Shown one piece after another: positions 38,901 to 48,830 of a DNA stretch of 64,000 nucleotides. The notes under the pieces were generated by a model, which saw only the letters and a program-made list of their open reading frames with translations, made no database searches and was not told where the DNA came from. The DNA is from Puffinus mauretanicus (Eukaryota > Chordata > Aves > Procellariiformes > Procellariidae). Every line of letters starts with the position of its first letter. Position 1 is the first letter of the stretch. Location of the stretch: NCBI GenBank assembly GCA_023333565.1, contig JAJKFH010002983.1:248001-312000 (forward strand), given 5' to 3'. A program made the position numbers and the translations under genes.

Positions 38901-41900
38901 GAGAGGTCTTTACGAATCTTTGATGCACTATGGCTGTATCTGCATTTTGCAGCAAGCTCTGCTTCCCAGCGCTGTCCTTCCCACCAGCCCTGCTGACTTT
39001 CCCTTTAATTGGAGGTAGCGTTCGCAGCCCTGCCTGCAGGCTTCTGCGGGGAGGGAGAGGAGAGGCGAGGAGCCATCAGCATCAGGCAGGGCTATTCAGA
39101 GCCCATCCATTCTGACCATCTCTCCCCACCTCCCTGTCAAAATCAATTTCTTTGGTGCCCACGGAGAGAGCAGGAGGAGGAGTGGGGCGTCATTTCCAAT
39201 GGAGGTGAGGGTATGCCATAGTCTGTGGCTGGGAAAGGAATGAACAGCAAGAGGCAAAATGTTCTGCACGGCTGACACCACTATGGTGGCTGTCTCAAAA
39301 AACAAAGGCAAGTTTCCCTAGGATGGGGGCCCCTGTCTGTGGGAAGGGACCTCAGCACATCAAGAGTAATGTATTCTCTCCACAGCCCCTGTTGTACAAT
39401 ACAAATGATCCCCAGTACATTTCAAGCCTGTCAGCCTACATTAGGGAGATGTAAACCGGACCAGTTCCATTGGCATTTCAAATATATGGGAAGTCACATC
39501 ACATCTGCTAATGCAAATACAGCAGGAAAATATTAAAATCTCTTGCCATGCTCCCACCCAGAGCCATTGGGGTGACCCCAGGAAAGGGTGGCAGATGGAT
39601 TTAGATGAATGCTAGAGAAGGAGGAACAGGTAGAATTCCTGCTTCTTCTCCACATCCCAAAAAGCAGTGGATGAGATCACGATACCAACTCTTGCAGCTG
39701 ATCCTTTGTTGGCTTCTGATACTTTACCTCTGGAAACAGGTCTGTAAGCATTACTGCTGCTGCAAAAACAATTCCAAGCCTCATTCAAGTCAAAAGAGAT
39801 TCCTTATCATCTCCTACCCACTTGCCCCCTACGTCAAGAAATGGATAGATTGTGACGAGCTGTCTCTGAAGAATAGCCACAAGCAGGTTGAAAGCTTATG
39901 GTAAGAATTAGAGACCGAGGCAACAATGGCAGCCTTGCGGTTGGTGTCTACTACAGGCCACCCGATCAAGGGGAGCCTATTGACGAAGCCTTCTTATTCC
40001 AGCTCTAGGAGGCATTGCACTCACAGGCTCTCATGCTGCTGGGGGACTCAAACCACTCCGACATCTGCTGGAAAAGTAGCATGGCAAGCTGTAGGTAATC
40101 CAGGAGACTTCTGGAGGGCACTGAGGATAACTTCTTAAGCCAGGTAATAGACAGCCCTACCACAGGGGATGCAATACTGGACTTGATGGTCACCAACGCA
40201 AGTGAGCTGATCGGTGACATCAAGATTGGAGGCAGCCTGAGCTGCAGGGATCATGCACTGGTGGAGTTCGCAGTCCTGAGGGATATGGGCCACGCGAAGA
40301 GCTAAGTCAGGACCCTGAATTTTAGGAAAGCAAATTTCCAGTTGTTCAAAGAGTTAGTCAATAGGACCCCCTGGGACAAGGGAGCAGGAATAGAGCTGGA
40401 AGATCTTTAAGGACGCTTTCCATAGAGCACAAGAGCTCTCGATCCCAAGGTGTAAGAAATCAGGAAAGGAAGGCAAGGGACCGGCATGGATGAGTCAAGA
40501 CCTGCTGGTCAAACTAAAGGGCAAGAAGGATATGTACAGGCAGTGGAAGCAGGGACATGTATGCTGGGAGGAGTATAGGGATGCTGCCTGGTTGTGTAGG
40601 GATGGGGTCAGGAAGGCGAAGGTGCGGATGGAGCTGAACTTGGCAAGGGACACAAAGAATAATAAGAAGGGCTTCTATAGGTATGTAAGCCAGAAAAGGA
40701 AAGTCAAAGGAAGTGTACTGCTCCTGATGAACACAACTGGCAAACTGGTAACGACGGATGAGGAGAAGGCTGGGGTACTCAACAACTTTTTTGCCTCAGT
40801 CTTCACTGGCAACCTCTCTTCCGACACCTCTTGAGTGGATGGACCGCAAGGCAGGGACTGGGGGAGCAAAGTCCTTCTTGCTGTAAGAGAAGATCAGGTT
40901 CATGACCACCTGAGGAACCTGAACATACATAAGTCTATGGGACCTGACGAGATGCATCCCAGAGTCCTGAGGGAATTGGCTGATGTAGTTGCCAAGCCAC
41001 TCTCCATGATATTTGAAAAGTCATGGCAGTCAGGTGAAGTCCCCGGTGACTGGAAAAAAGGAAACATTGGACCCATTTTTAAAAAGGGTAGAAGGGAGGA
41101 TCCTGGGAACTATTGACCTGTCAGCCTCACCTCTGTGCCGAGGAAGATCATGGAACAGATCCTCCTAGAAGATAAGGCATATGGAGGAGATGGTTCGAGA
41201 CAGCCAGCATGGCTTCACCATAGGGCAAGTCTTGCCTGCCCAACCTAGTGGCCTTCTATGAGGAGTGACCACATCAGTGGGCAAGGAAAGAGCTACTGAT
41301 GTCATCTATCTGGACCTCTGTAAGGCCTTTGACACAGTCCCCCACAACATCCTTCTCTCTAAATTGGAGAGATATGGATTCGATGGATGGGCTGTTCGGT
41401 GGATAAGGAATTGGTTGGATGGTCGCATCCAGAGGATAGTGGTCAACTGGCTCAATGTCCAGATGGAGATCAGTGATGAGTGGTGTCCCTCAGGGGTCCA
41501 TATTGGGACCAGTAGTGTTTAATATCTTCATCAATGCCATAGACAGTGGGATCGAGTGCACCCTCAGCAAGTTTGCAGGCAACCCCAACCTGAGTGGTGC
41601 GGTTGACACGCTTGAGGGATGGGATGCCATCCAGAGGGACCTGGACAAGCTCGAGAAGTGGGCCTGTGTGAACCTCATGAGGTTCAACAAGGCCAAGTGC
41701 AAGGTCCTGCACCTGGTTGGGACAACCCCCGGTATCAATGCAGGCTGGGAGATGAAGGGATTGAGAGCAGCCCTGTGGAAAGGGACTTGGGGGTAGTGGT
41801 GGATGAAAAGCTGGACATGAGCCAGCAATGTGCACTCGCAGCCCAGAAGGCCAGCCGTATCCTGGGCTGCATAAAGAGAAGCGTGGCCAGCAGGTCGAGG

Positions 41901-44568
41901 GAGGTGATTCTACCCCTCTACTCTGCTCTGGTGAGACCCCACCTGAAGTACTGCATCCAGCTCTGGAGTCCTCAATACAGGAAAGATATGGACCTATTGG
42001 AGCGGGTCCAGAGGAGGGCCACAAAAATGATCAGAGGGATGGAACACGTCTCCTATGAGGAAAGGTTGAGAGAGTTGGAGTTGTTCAGCCTCGAGAAGAG
42101 AAGGCTCCAGGGAGACCTTATTGTGGCCTTTCAGTACTTAAAGGGGGCTTATAAGAAAGATGGGGACAAACTTTTTAGCAGGGCCTGTTGTGACAGGAGA
42201 AGGGGTAAGAAATTTTTTACAATGAAGATGGTAAAACACCGGAACAGGTTGCCCAGGGAGGTGGTGGATGCCCCATCCCTGGAAACATTCAAGGTCAGGT
42301 TGGACGGGGCTCTGAGCAACCTGATCTAGTTGAAGATGTCCCTGCTCACTGCAGGGGGGTTGGACTAGATGACCTTTAAAGATCCCTTCCAACCCAAACT
42401 ATTCTATGATTCTATGATTCTATGATGCATTGGGCTGAATTCATCCTGGGAGCAAATGCTCAAAGACAAAAGGAGAACAAGAACAGAGGCCTTTGCATTC
42501 CAGCTCTGGTTCATATCAGACAGAAATAGCAGTCCTGTGTCATCTGAGACATATTGCCACGGTTATTGCTGACGCAGCCAGACATCACTGACTGAATCCC
42601 AACTCACCCATTGCCTGCCCAAAGCCATCCATCCAGTGTTATTGCCTCTTAGCATGTCCTTCCTTTGGACTCTCCTCCCATCATCCAACCAGCTGTTCCT
42701 GTGTACAGCCTTAAGCAGAGTCCGAGTTCCCCACTCCTTTACCAGTCCACATTGATGGCCTGTGTGACACCCGGGTTTTGAACAGCTCTTTTTCCATACA
42801 GCATTGTCAGAGGGCACCTCAAGACCAGAGTCTTGCTGAGCAGAGCAAAAATGGGACCAGACAACCAGAGGAATTTCTCTCCCACAGAAGAGGGGAAATG
42901 GGGATGTTTTGGGGGCTGGATGCATGTAGAAGACAGAAGTGTTCCTCTTCATTACTTAAACCAGCTCTTTTCTCTCTTAGGTATCACAACTGTGCTAACA
43001 ATGACCACCCTGAGTACCATCTCCCGCAAACACCTTCCCCGTGTTTCCTATATCACAGCCATGGACCTCTTTGTCTCTGTGTGCTTCATCTTCGTCTTTG
43101 CAGCTCTCATGGAATACGCTACACTCAACTACCTGGTGGGAAACAAGAAACCACTTGAGCACAACAACAGGAAAGCCAGGCTGGTAGGTCAAAGGGGCCA
43201 GCAGAGGTGGACGCTGTTAGAACCCCAAGCTATTTAGAAATATCCCTCCTGAGCCTGCATTGGAAACTGCTGACGTGGTTTAATGCCTGACCCATACTGG
43301 GTTCATAAGGTCCTCAGACCACTCTATGTGCTGCGTCTGAGCACCTGAAAAGTGAGATACAACCAGAAAAAGCAGCTGAGGCTCCCCTAAAACAAGGAGG
43401 TCCCTGTCAGAGGCAGGCACCCTATGCTCTCTTCAAAATTGCTGGAGAGCTTATCAGTACAGTTTAGGATGACTCACATGACCAAATGTAAATGTCCACT
43501 CTAAGACAGGGTGATCCACACCCAGGTTCTTCCACCTGTACCAGTTTGATCTCTGTGGATTACAGAGGTATCTTAGGTCACAGAGATGCAGAAACCTACT
43601 TTCTTTTGTGGTCTGTCCATCACACTCCTGAGTGTGGGGATAGTGAACCCAGAGTGGTCATCATCCTCTTGAGATCTGCCCAAGCTCATGACACATCAGC
43701 TGAAACAGGCCTCTGAACTGGGACAGAACTGAAACCAACTTCTGTGCCAGCCTCATTTCCCAGCACAGGTGGAGAGAGCTCTTCCATGAGGCTGATGATA
43801 TGCCTCTTCTGGGCCAAGAGGTTATGAGTCACACACAGCCGTTCCCCAGCTTTTCTCCAGCAACTGACAGCAACCAGAAGATACATCTGGACTGTGTGCT
43901 GTGTCTTCAGAGACAGCTGAGCTCAAGGGAATGAGGGAAGAGGCTAGCACAGCTGAATCCAAATAGGTCCTGCTTCTGCACTATAAATGGCAGAGATGGT
44001 GAATCAGAGCAATTAGATCTTTGCTGACTATGGCTATGCCCTAGGGTGCCAGGGAGGAAACTCAGAGTCATGCAGGGAGCTGCCAGTCCCCAGAGTAGGC
44101 CAAGGTGGTGATTTACAGCCAGGTGCAGAGATGGGGGATGATCAGTCATCCCTCTCTATTGAACTGCACTTATGCTATGATCTGATCTATTGCCAATTGG
44201 ATGAGTTTTGGTGTCTATAACATGTTTTCTTGCCTTTTCCTTCCCTTTAATTCACCTACCTCTCCTCACTATAGCCGCCTGCCAGTGCACAGGTGATGCC
44301 ATCCTTTACCACCATCAACATCAACAACATCATGCACTGGCCCCCGGAGATAGAGGAGGACGAGGATGAAGACCCTGGCTCCCCGTGCCTGGAAGGAAAG
44401 GAATGTGAGAGGTTCTTCTGCTGCATTGAGGACTGTCAGACAGGAATGTGGAGGGAGGGGAGGGTCCGCATTCACATCTCCCGCCTGGACTCCTACTCTC
44501 GCGTCTTCTTCCCCACTGCCTTCCTGCTCTTCAACATTGTCTACTGGATTGCCTATCTCTATCTCTAG
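5912..44568 (+). CDS. GABRG4: GABA-A receptor gamma-4 subunit, complete nine-exon gene
   Basis: This is a subunit of the pentameric GABA-gated chloride channel in the neuronal plasma membrane; gamma subunits assemble with alpha and beta subunits and shape benzodiazepine response and synaptic location. The nine joined exons give 454 residues with no frame break, about the family's usual size. Visible parts are: signal peptide 1-18; N-glycosylation sequons N34, N111 and N229; Cys-loop C172-C186; M1 about 256-278; M2 about 284-306, starting PARTSLGITT; M3 about 314-336; an M3-M4 loop of about 95 residues with an acidic run (382-390) and a cysteine cluster (395-411); and M4 about 433-452, ending in YLYL. 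The CLEGKxC...FFCC segment and the gamma-type extracellular domain exclude alpha, beta and delta subunits. From memory it matches chicken gamma-4 rather than gamma-1, -2 or -3. This locus corresponds to the X-linked GABRE position in mammals. Confidence 0.95.
5968..11293 (+). other. GABRG4 intron 1
   Basis: A 5.3 kb intron with GT-AG ends. It contains poly-T tracts (near 6681) but no recognised transposon or RNA gene. Blocks with ATTA-type motifs near 6800-6860, 7830-7930 and 10010-10080 could be conserved regulatory DNA, but this cannot be judged without an alignment. Confidence 0.8.
11294..11442 (+). CDS. GABRG4: GABRG4 exon 2: mature N-terminus
   Basis: 149 nt after acceptor CTCCAG, ending at donor CA|GTAAGT. 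It encodes the start of the mature extracellular domain, with an acidic tyrosine-rich opening (EEYDYDY), the first sequon N34-K-T and the gamma-class stretch NKTWVL...[10 protein letters not shown]. The final base completes Ile69 with exon 3. Confidence 0.95.
11646..11713 (+). CDS. GABRG4: GABRG4 exon 3: first beta-strands
   Basis: 68 nt, the standard length of this exon in GABA-A subunit genes. It encodes [19 protein letters not shown] and ends after IQM at donor ATG|GTGAGT. Ile78 lies where gamma-2 has Met57 (mature numbering), a residue linked to benzodiazepine-site selectivity. The preceding intron is only 203 bp. Confidence 0.95.
17043..17527 (+). mobile_element. CR1 LINE 3' fragment (group 1)
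   Basis: The piece begins with the region coding RT C-terminal residues ([15 protein letters not shown], frame-broken) and runs through the CR1 3' end, finishing in imperfect ATTCTATG repeats. Its last 150 bp (GATGACCTTTAAAGGTCCCTTCCAACCC-type tail) matches the copies at 39.8-42.4 kb and 58.0-58.3 kb. Compared with the 40-42 kb copy it lacks about a dozen bases near 17195 but keeps a stretch of about 48 bp that the other copy has lost. It is in the sense direction of the host gene. Confidence 0.92.
30578..30672 (-). mobile_element. Avian LTR fragment (endogenous retrovirus-like)
   Basis: The sequence opens TGTTCTGGTTTAACCCCAGCC and continues with a CCGCTCGCTCA...GGGATGGGGGAGAGAATCGG stretch. 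I recognise this as the reverse complement of the 3' part of an LTR that is common in bird genomes. Only about 95 bp remain, with no coding part, and the piece stops exactly where a CR1 begins. The family assignment is from memory. Confidence 0.55.
30673..31524 (+). mobile_element. CR1 LINE 3' fragment (group 2)
   Basis: The copy is 5'-truncated within the RT region ([20 protein letters not shown] start) and keeps about 225 open codons of the RT C-terminal part before the stop near 31430. A non-coding tail ending in ATTCTATGATTCTATTCTATG follows. It belongs with the 47.3 and 52.7 kb copies by its GTTGGACTCGATGATCTTAGAGG tail. The catalytic RT motif is not included. The open frame is a LINE remnant, not a host gene. 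Confidence 0.93.
34113..34333 (+). CDS. GABRG4: GABRG4 exon 4: ligand-binding domain core
   Basis: 221 nt, the canonical length, between TTTCACAG and donor CAG|GTACAT. It encodes [19 protein letters not shown], sequon N111-S-T, the [11 protein letters not shown] motif and [14 protein letters not shown]98, A100 and T102 match the gamma-2 residues F77, A79 and T81 of the benzodiazepine pocket. Leu151 replaces gamma-2 Met130. Confidence 0.97.
34932..35014 (+). CDS. GABRG4: GABRG4 exon 5: Cys-loop
   Basis: 83 nt after a long CT-rich tract (TCTCTCTCTCTTCCTCTCTCAG) and before donor AGTT|GTGAGT. It encodes [21 protein letters not shown], including both Cys-loop cysteines (C172 and C186) with the usual 13 residues between them and the family-defining FPMD. 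Confidence 0.97.
36419..36556 (+). CDS. GABRG4: GABRG4 exon 6: loop C / distal extracellular domain
   Basis: 138 nt, canonical length, from acceptor TTCCCCAG to donor GCAG|GTGAGG. It encodes [14 protein letters not shown]...[17 protein letters not shown], with sequon N229-T-S. Phase 1 at both ends matches the family's exon plan. Confidence 0.96.
37734..37990. repeat. Degenerate tandem array in intron 6
   Basis: About 250 bp of imperfect short units built on AGCCACAAAGCCAGCCAGG-like sequence (variants of CCACA-AGCCAGCCAGG). The units vary in length and are broken by diverged stretches. The array ends about 110 bp before exon 7. It is free of T-rich tract and almost purely A/C/G in its core. 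No coding role is visible. Confidence 0.75.
38102..38254 (+). CDS. GABRG4: GABRG4 exon 7: M1 and start of M2
   Basis: 153 nt, canonical length, after TTTTTCCTAG and before donor CTGG|GTAAGA. It encodes the pre-M1 stretch [11 protein letters not shown]1 with the invariant proline (YIPCILTVV, Pro264), the short intracellular M1-M2 loop and the pore-lining start PARTSLG. Ser288 is the 2' pore residue, as in other gamma subunits. Confidence 0.97.
39822..42426 (+). mobile_element. CR1 LINE, 2.6 kb copy in intron 7 (group 1)
   Basis: The copy is 5'-truncated inside the endonuclease domain (recognisable VKKWIDC...VESLW and [12 protein letters not shown]) and then carries most of ORF2: [19 protein letters not shown] and [17 protein letters not shown] of reverse transcriptase, and the C-terminal part to the stop near 42329. 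Several stops and frameshifts break it. The catalytic FADD motif reads FAGN (41572-41583), so the RT is dead. About 48 bp are deleted near 42205 compared with the 17 kb copy. It ends in three ATTCTATG repeats and accounts for more than half of intron 7. Confidence 0.95.
42981..43183 (+). CDS. GABRG4: GABRG4 exon 8: rest of M2, M3 and loop start
   Basis: 203 nt after TCTCTCTTAG, ending at donor CTG|GTAGGT in phase 0. It encodes [16 protein letters not shown] (M2 with the 9' gate Leu295), the M2-M3 linker [13 protein letters not shown]3, and the first residues of the cytoplasmic loop ([14 protein letters not shown]). The donor is GTAGGT, slightly weaker than the GTRAGT consensus. Confidence 0.96.
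44275..44568 (+). CDS. GABRG4: GABRG4 exon 9: cytoplasmic loop, M4 and stop
   Basis: 294 nt from acceptor CACTATAG to TAG. It encodes the rest of the M3-M4 loop, including the acidic run EIEEDEDED, the gamma-type cysteine cluster [17 protein letters not shown] and the basic [18 protein letters not shown], followed by M4 ending YLYL. In gamma-2 the equivalent segment binds GABARAP and is palmitoylated (family knowledge), so a similar trafficking role is plausible here. Confidence 0.96.
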   Translation, partial: PPASAQVMPSFTTININNIMHWPPEIEEDEDEDPGSPCLEGKECERFFCCIEDCQTGMWREGRVRIHISRLDSYSRVFFPTAFLLFNIVYWIAYLYL

Positions 44569-45000
44569 CCATTCTTCGTCCTCAGCTGGAATGGACTGGA
44601 GACCAGCAAGATGGGCTTCTCAAGGAGCACAGAGAACAGCAGCTATTCCGTTGTAGTCGATTGTCAGTCTGAGCAATCCAACCTGGTGATTCCCTCTTCC
44701 TGCTCTCTCATCTCCTCTGAGAAGAACGAGACAGCTTTTTTTTAGCCTTCTAACATATCTTTTTAGAGAATCTATCCTTCCCAAACAACCCCCTCTCCAG
44801 CACCACCAGCATTTTACTCCTTGTGAGATTGCCCAAAAACATCCTATTCCCATCTCAATCATTAGGGATTTTGTCAAAAACAAAACCTTAATGTGTTTCA
44901 TTTTTCCATCCAATCCTACTCCAGAATTCCATGGGAAGTGATGGCAAATGGAGTTTTCTGCACAGTTATGAAGACTGCAAAGGAAATAAAGTAGATGTTA
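44569..45000 (+). other. GABRG4: GABRG4 3' UTR (inferred)
   Basis: This is the non-coding sequence after the stop codon up to just past a canonical AATAAA. No repeat lies in it. The real 3' end cannot be read from DNA alone and longer forms are possible. Confidence 0.5.
44985..44990 (+). terminator. GABRG4: Candidate poly(A) signal AATAAA of GABRG4
   Basis: Canonical hexamer 417 bp after the stop codon, followed by a T/GT-containing stretch. It is the first perfect AATAAA downstream of the coding region. Confidence 0.5.
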
Positions 45001-47330
45001 CAACTTCTGCACCACTTCCACCAGAATAGACTTTGTGGAGTGCTAGAGGCTTGGAAAGGTCAGAAGGAAAGAAGTGTGAAAGAGGGCAGCAGTATGGCTT
45101 TCCCACAGTAGCTGGGCTCAGCTAAAATGTTTTGCATCTGCCCAGAAAGCTGACAGCGGCACTGACAAGGATGGAGTAGCTGCAAGCCTCAACCAGCTCC
45201 CCGTAGAATATCTGTGGAGCATTCCTCATGGATCACTCCACTTGTACCAAGTGACACCCAAGGCATCCACCCACTGAGGCATTGCTGATTCTCATCAGAT
45301 GGTGGTAAAAACCACTGCACAAGTTTGAAGGGCCCATCTGCCTTACTGGAGCAGAGTCTTCAGGGCCCACAGTGACATTCTGCTTTGTGATCAGGACTTT
45401 GAGCAAGCTATGCAGCTTACATTAGGCATAGCCAAAAAAGGGAGAAAGTCCTTGTGCTACAAAGACCAGCAGCAGTCTCATGAGCCAGTTGTGAGGTAGC
45501 TTTCTTTGGCCTGTCTCGTGAGAGCTGGGCCCTATTTTACCATGCATCATAGCAGGGCAGTGCTCTCCTTCACGACACTTCTTGAAACCATCAGATCTGT
45601 GCTTGGTAGTAGGTGCTAATCTGAGAAAGGGGTACTAGAAAAGGGAACACCATCAGCTACCAGTGCTGCACCTACCAGTGGTGGGGAGAGAACGTTCCTG
45701 CAGCTCAAATGTGTTTCTTTACTTCTTTTTTTTAATAACTACATAAAAAAACAGACTTCATTAAAACTGTATGGCTCCTCCCAGTTGCCACCAATACTTG
45801 GCCCTTTTCTTCCCAAAATCAGGAAACAGAGCGAGTCGTCCTTGGTAGATTTCAGAAAGGTCAGACATAGTGAGATGGTTCCTTATGGTCCATCTTAAAG
45901 GGCTAGAGAAATGCATAATACAGTCTCAACTGGGAAGAAACTGCATAATGTAGAAGAGGAAGCTCAGGCCCAAGGTCCGTAATGTGTAAATCAGCTGCCT
46001 CCCCATTTATACCAACTGCTGATGTGGCCACAGCATGATTGTGAAAAGCAATGTGCCATTAATAGTTAGTTACTGTGTAAATTACAAACAAAAAAAAAAT
46101 CTTTTTAAAAAGAGCATGTTTTAGAAACAATTAGTACTTAAAAGGCTTGGTACGAGAAGAAAGCTGGCATGGCTGCAGAGAAAAAGTTAGGAACAGCTGA
46201 TTCACAGGACAGCTAACAGGGGCAGGAGGTTTTACATATTCTTAGAGAGCAATTTGATCTGGTTTAAAGGTGGATTTTGATATTGTTAAATCTGATCTGA
46301 ATAATGAAGTGTCATGTTTAATTCATTCATAAATACAGCCTTATCTTGATTCCAGAGGAACAGCTAGAGCGCCTAATTAAGTATACAATAGTACAACACA
46401 CAGCTAAGTATGACCTAATGGGGTCAGACCAGCATAGCTCTGGAAGGGGAAATTGTGCCTGTCTAACCTGTTACAGTCCTTCTTTTAAATACCAAGTAAC
46501 AGATAAAGGTTATCCAGAAGCATAATTTGCTTAGCTACTCCAACAGCTTTTGAAAGGATGGAAAGAAATTATGGCGGGTGGTTCTAACTGAGGAAATTGA
46601 TTTAGCAAAAGAATTAAGGAGGTTCTAATTAGAGGAAATTAACTGAGGAGACGGGGAAAAAAGAATTGTTAAGGAGGCTCTAATTAGAGGAAATTAATGT
46701 TTTAGAGAGAAAGACACAGAGAGGGAGAAGTCTAAGAAAAGAATCAAAACAACTTCCAGACAAGGAGAGCTGCTGGGTGACAGTGCCGACTCCCAGCCAA
46801 GTGGGTTGATGTTCCACTCCTGATGGCAAAGCGCTATTAGATGTAGCAACAGAAAAACCTTCTATGACTCAACCGTACACTGACAGTGAGCTGGATTAAA
46901 CAGGGTTCTGTGATCTCTGTGGGGAGCCAAAAGGAAAGAGCATCCTATATTAAAACTGGCTCACGCGACAGACTCTGAGTGAAGCATGTCTTCAAGTATG
47001 AGAAGGCAGCTGCCAGTGTGTGCGTGGGAGGGGGCACCCTGGTGGCAAACCAGGGCCCGTACCAAACGTGCTCATTAACAGTACGGTGGCATAAAAGGTG
47101 TACAGGCAATGTAGGCTGCAGTGGACACAGGCAGCAAAATCTGGAAGGGGAGCATCTAAGAAAGAGACAGTGGAAGGGAAAATTTAACATCCATGGGCAA
47201 AGGAGTCTAAACATCTGCAATTCACTGTAGCTTCGAAGCACTTGGGAGCCTTGATGGACACAGATGATCATCATGGGCACTGAAGTACAGACTTTAGCCT
47301 GACAGCAGCAGCTAGGGGGTTGCCTAGGGT
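45001..47330. other. Intergenic DNA between GABRG4 and CR1
   Basis: No gene is recognised. The stretch is A/T-rich from about 45.7 to 46.8 kb and contains a short imperfect duplication at 46605-46700 (listed separately). The 5' part of the following CR1, including its leader and early ORF1, could begin in the last few hundred bases, but I cannot identify it. Confidence 0.5.
46605..46700 (+). repeat. Imperfect direct repeat, about 56 bp period
   Basis: The block TTAAGGAGGYTCTAATTAGAGGAAATTAA occurs at about 46614-46643 and again at about 46670-46699. A weaker related piece lies just upstream, near 46583. The core TCTAATTAGA is itself palindromic. Confidence 0.7.
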
Positions 47331-47939
47331 GAGTCAGTCAGCCCCACGCATTACGACTGCCTCTGTTAGGAAAAAAAAGGAGGGTAATTGTCATAGGTGA
47401 TTCCCTTCTGAGGGGGACAGAGGGCCCAATATGCCGACCAGACCCCCCCCACAGGGAGGTCTGCTGCCTCCCTGGGGCCCGGGTTAAGGACATTACTAGG
47501 AAACTCCCTGGTCTGTAGGGCCCTCTGATTACTACCCACTGTTGGTTGTACAGGCTGGCAGTGATGAGGTTGCGGAGAGAAGTCCAGAAGCGATCAAAAG
47601 GGACTTCAGGGCACTGGGGCAATTGGTGGAAGGATCAGGAGCACAGGTAATGTTTTCCTCGATCTCTTCAGTGGCAGGGAATACTGAAAGGAACAGGAAA
47701 ACACACCTGATTAACACGTGGCTTAGGGGCTGGTGCCATTGGCGGAATTTTGGCTTTTTTGATCATGGGGAGGTTTACATTGCACCAGGCCTGCTGGCAA
47801 CAGAGGGAGTTCAGCTGTCTCACAGGAGGAAAAGGATTCTTGCTCATGAGTTGGCGGGGCTCATCGAGAGGGCTTTAAACTAGGTTCGAAGGGGGAAGGG
47901 GATAAAACCAGGCTCACTAGAGAAGAGCCTAGCCGTGGC

Positions 47940-48830
47940 ATGCCAGTGTTGGGGGCGAAATCAATAGCCCAGCTCAAGTGCATCTACACCAATGCACGCA
48001 GCATGGCCAGCAAACAAGAGGAGCTGGAAGCCATTGTGCAGCAGGATAGCTATGACTTAGTCGCCATCACAGAAACATGGTGGGATGACTCTCATGACTG
48101 GAGTGCTGCAATGGATGGCTATGAGCTCTTCAGAAGGGACAGGCAAGGAAGGAGAGGCGGTGGGGTGGCTCTGTACATTAGGGAGTGTTTCAATTGTATA
48201 GAGCTCAACAACTGTGATGATAAGGTCGAGTGTTTATGGGTGAGGATGAGGGGGAAGGCCAACAAGGCAGATATCCTGCTGGGAGTCTGTTATAGACCAC
48301 CTAACCAGGCTGAAGAGGCAGATGACGCATTCTACAAGTGGCTGGCAGAAGTCTCACAATCAGTAGCCCTTGTTCTGGTGGGGGACTTCAACTTTCCGGA
48401 CGTCTGCTGGAAATACAACATGGCAGAGAGGAAACAGTCTAGGAGGTCCCTGGAGTGTGTGGAAGAGAACTTCCTGACACAGCTGGTAAGCAAGCCCACC
48501 AGGGGAGGTGCCTCGCTTGACCTGCTGTTTACAAACAGAGAAGGACTGGTGGGAGATGTGGTGGTCGGAGGCCGTCTTGGGCTTAGCAACCATGAAATGA
48601 TAGAATTCTCGATTCTTGGTGAAGTAAGGAGGGGGGCCAGCAAAACCGCTACCATGGACTTCCGGAGGGCAGACTTTGGTCTGCTCAGGACACTGGCTGA
48701 GAGAGTCCCTTGGGAGACAGTCCTGAAGGGCAAAGGGGTCCAGGAAGGCTGGACATTCTTCAAGAAGGAAGTCTTAAAGGTGCAGGAGCAGGCTGTCCTC
48801 ATGTGCCATAAGAACGGGCGGGGAAGATGA
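47940..48830 (+). pseudogene. CR1 ORF2 endonuclease part
   Basis: 296 open codons encode the endonuclease that nicks target DNA for LINE insertion. The N (TNARS), E (TETWW) and D/N (GDFN) blocks are intact, but the final SDH block reads SNH (Asn codon 48588-48590), which should cripple catalysis. The frame is closed by TGA, and the RT half resumes in the same frame immediately afterwards. Confidence 0.9.

Noticed and set aside
43184..43237. Read-through of GABRG4 exon 8 into intron 8 as an alternative C-terminus
   Set aside because: Exon 9 joins in phase and supplies the conserved M4; the read-through stops after 18 codons and would remove M4.
46430..46500. Possible LINE RT remnant (Cys-Leu-Thr-type motif before a Phe)
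   Set aside because: The likeness to the CR1 motif after the finger domain is limited to a few residues and no flanking RT sequence is present.
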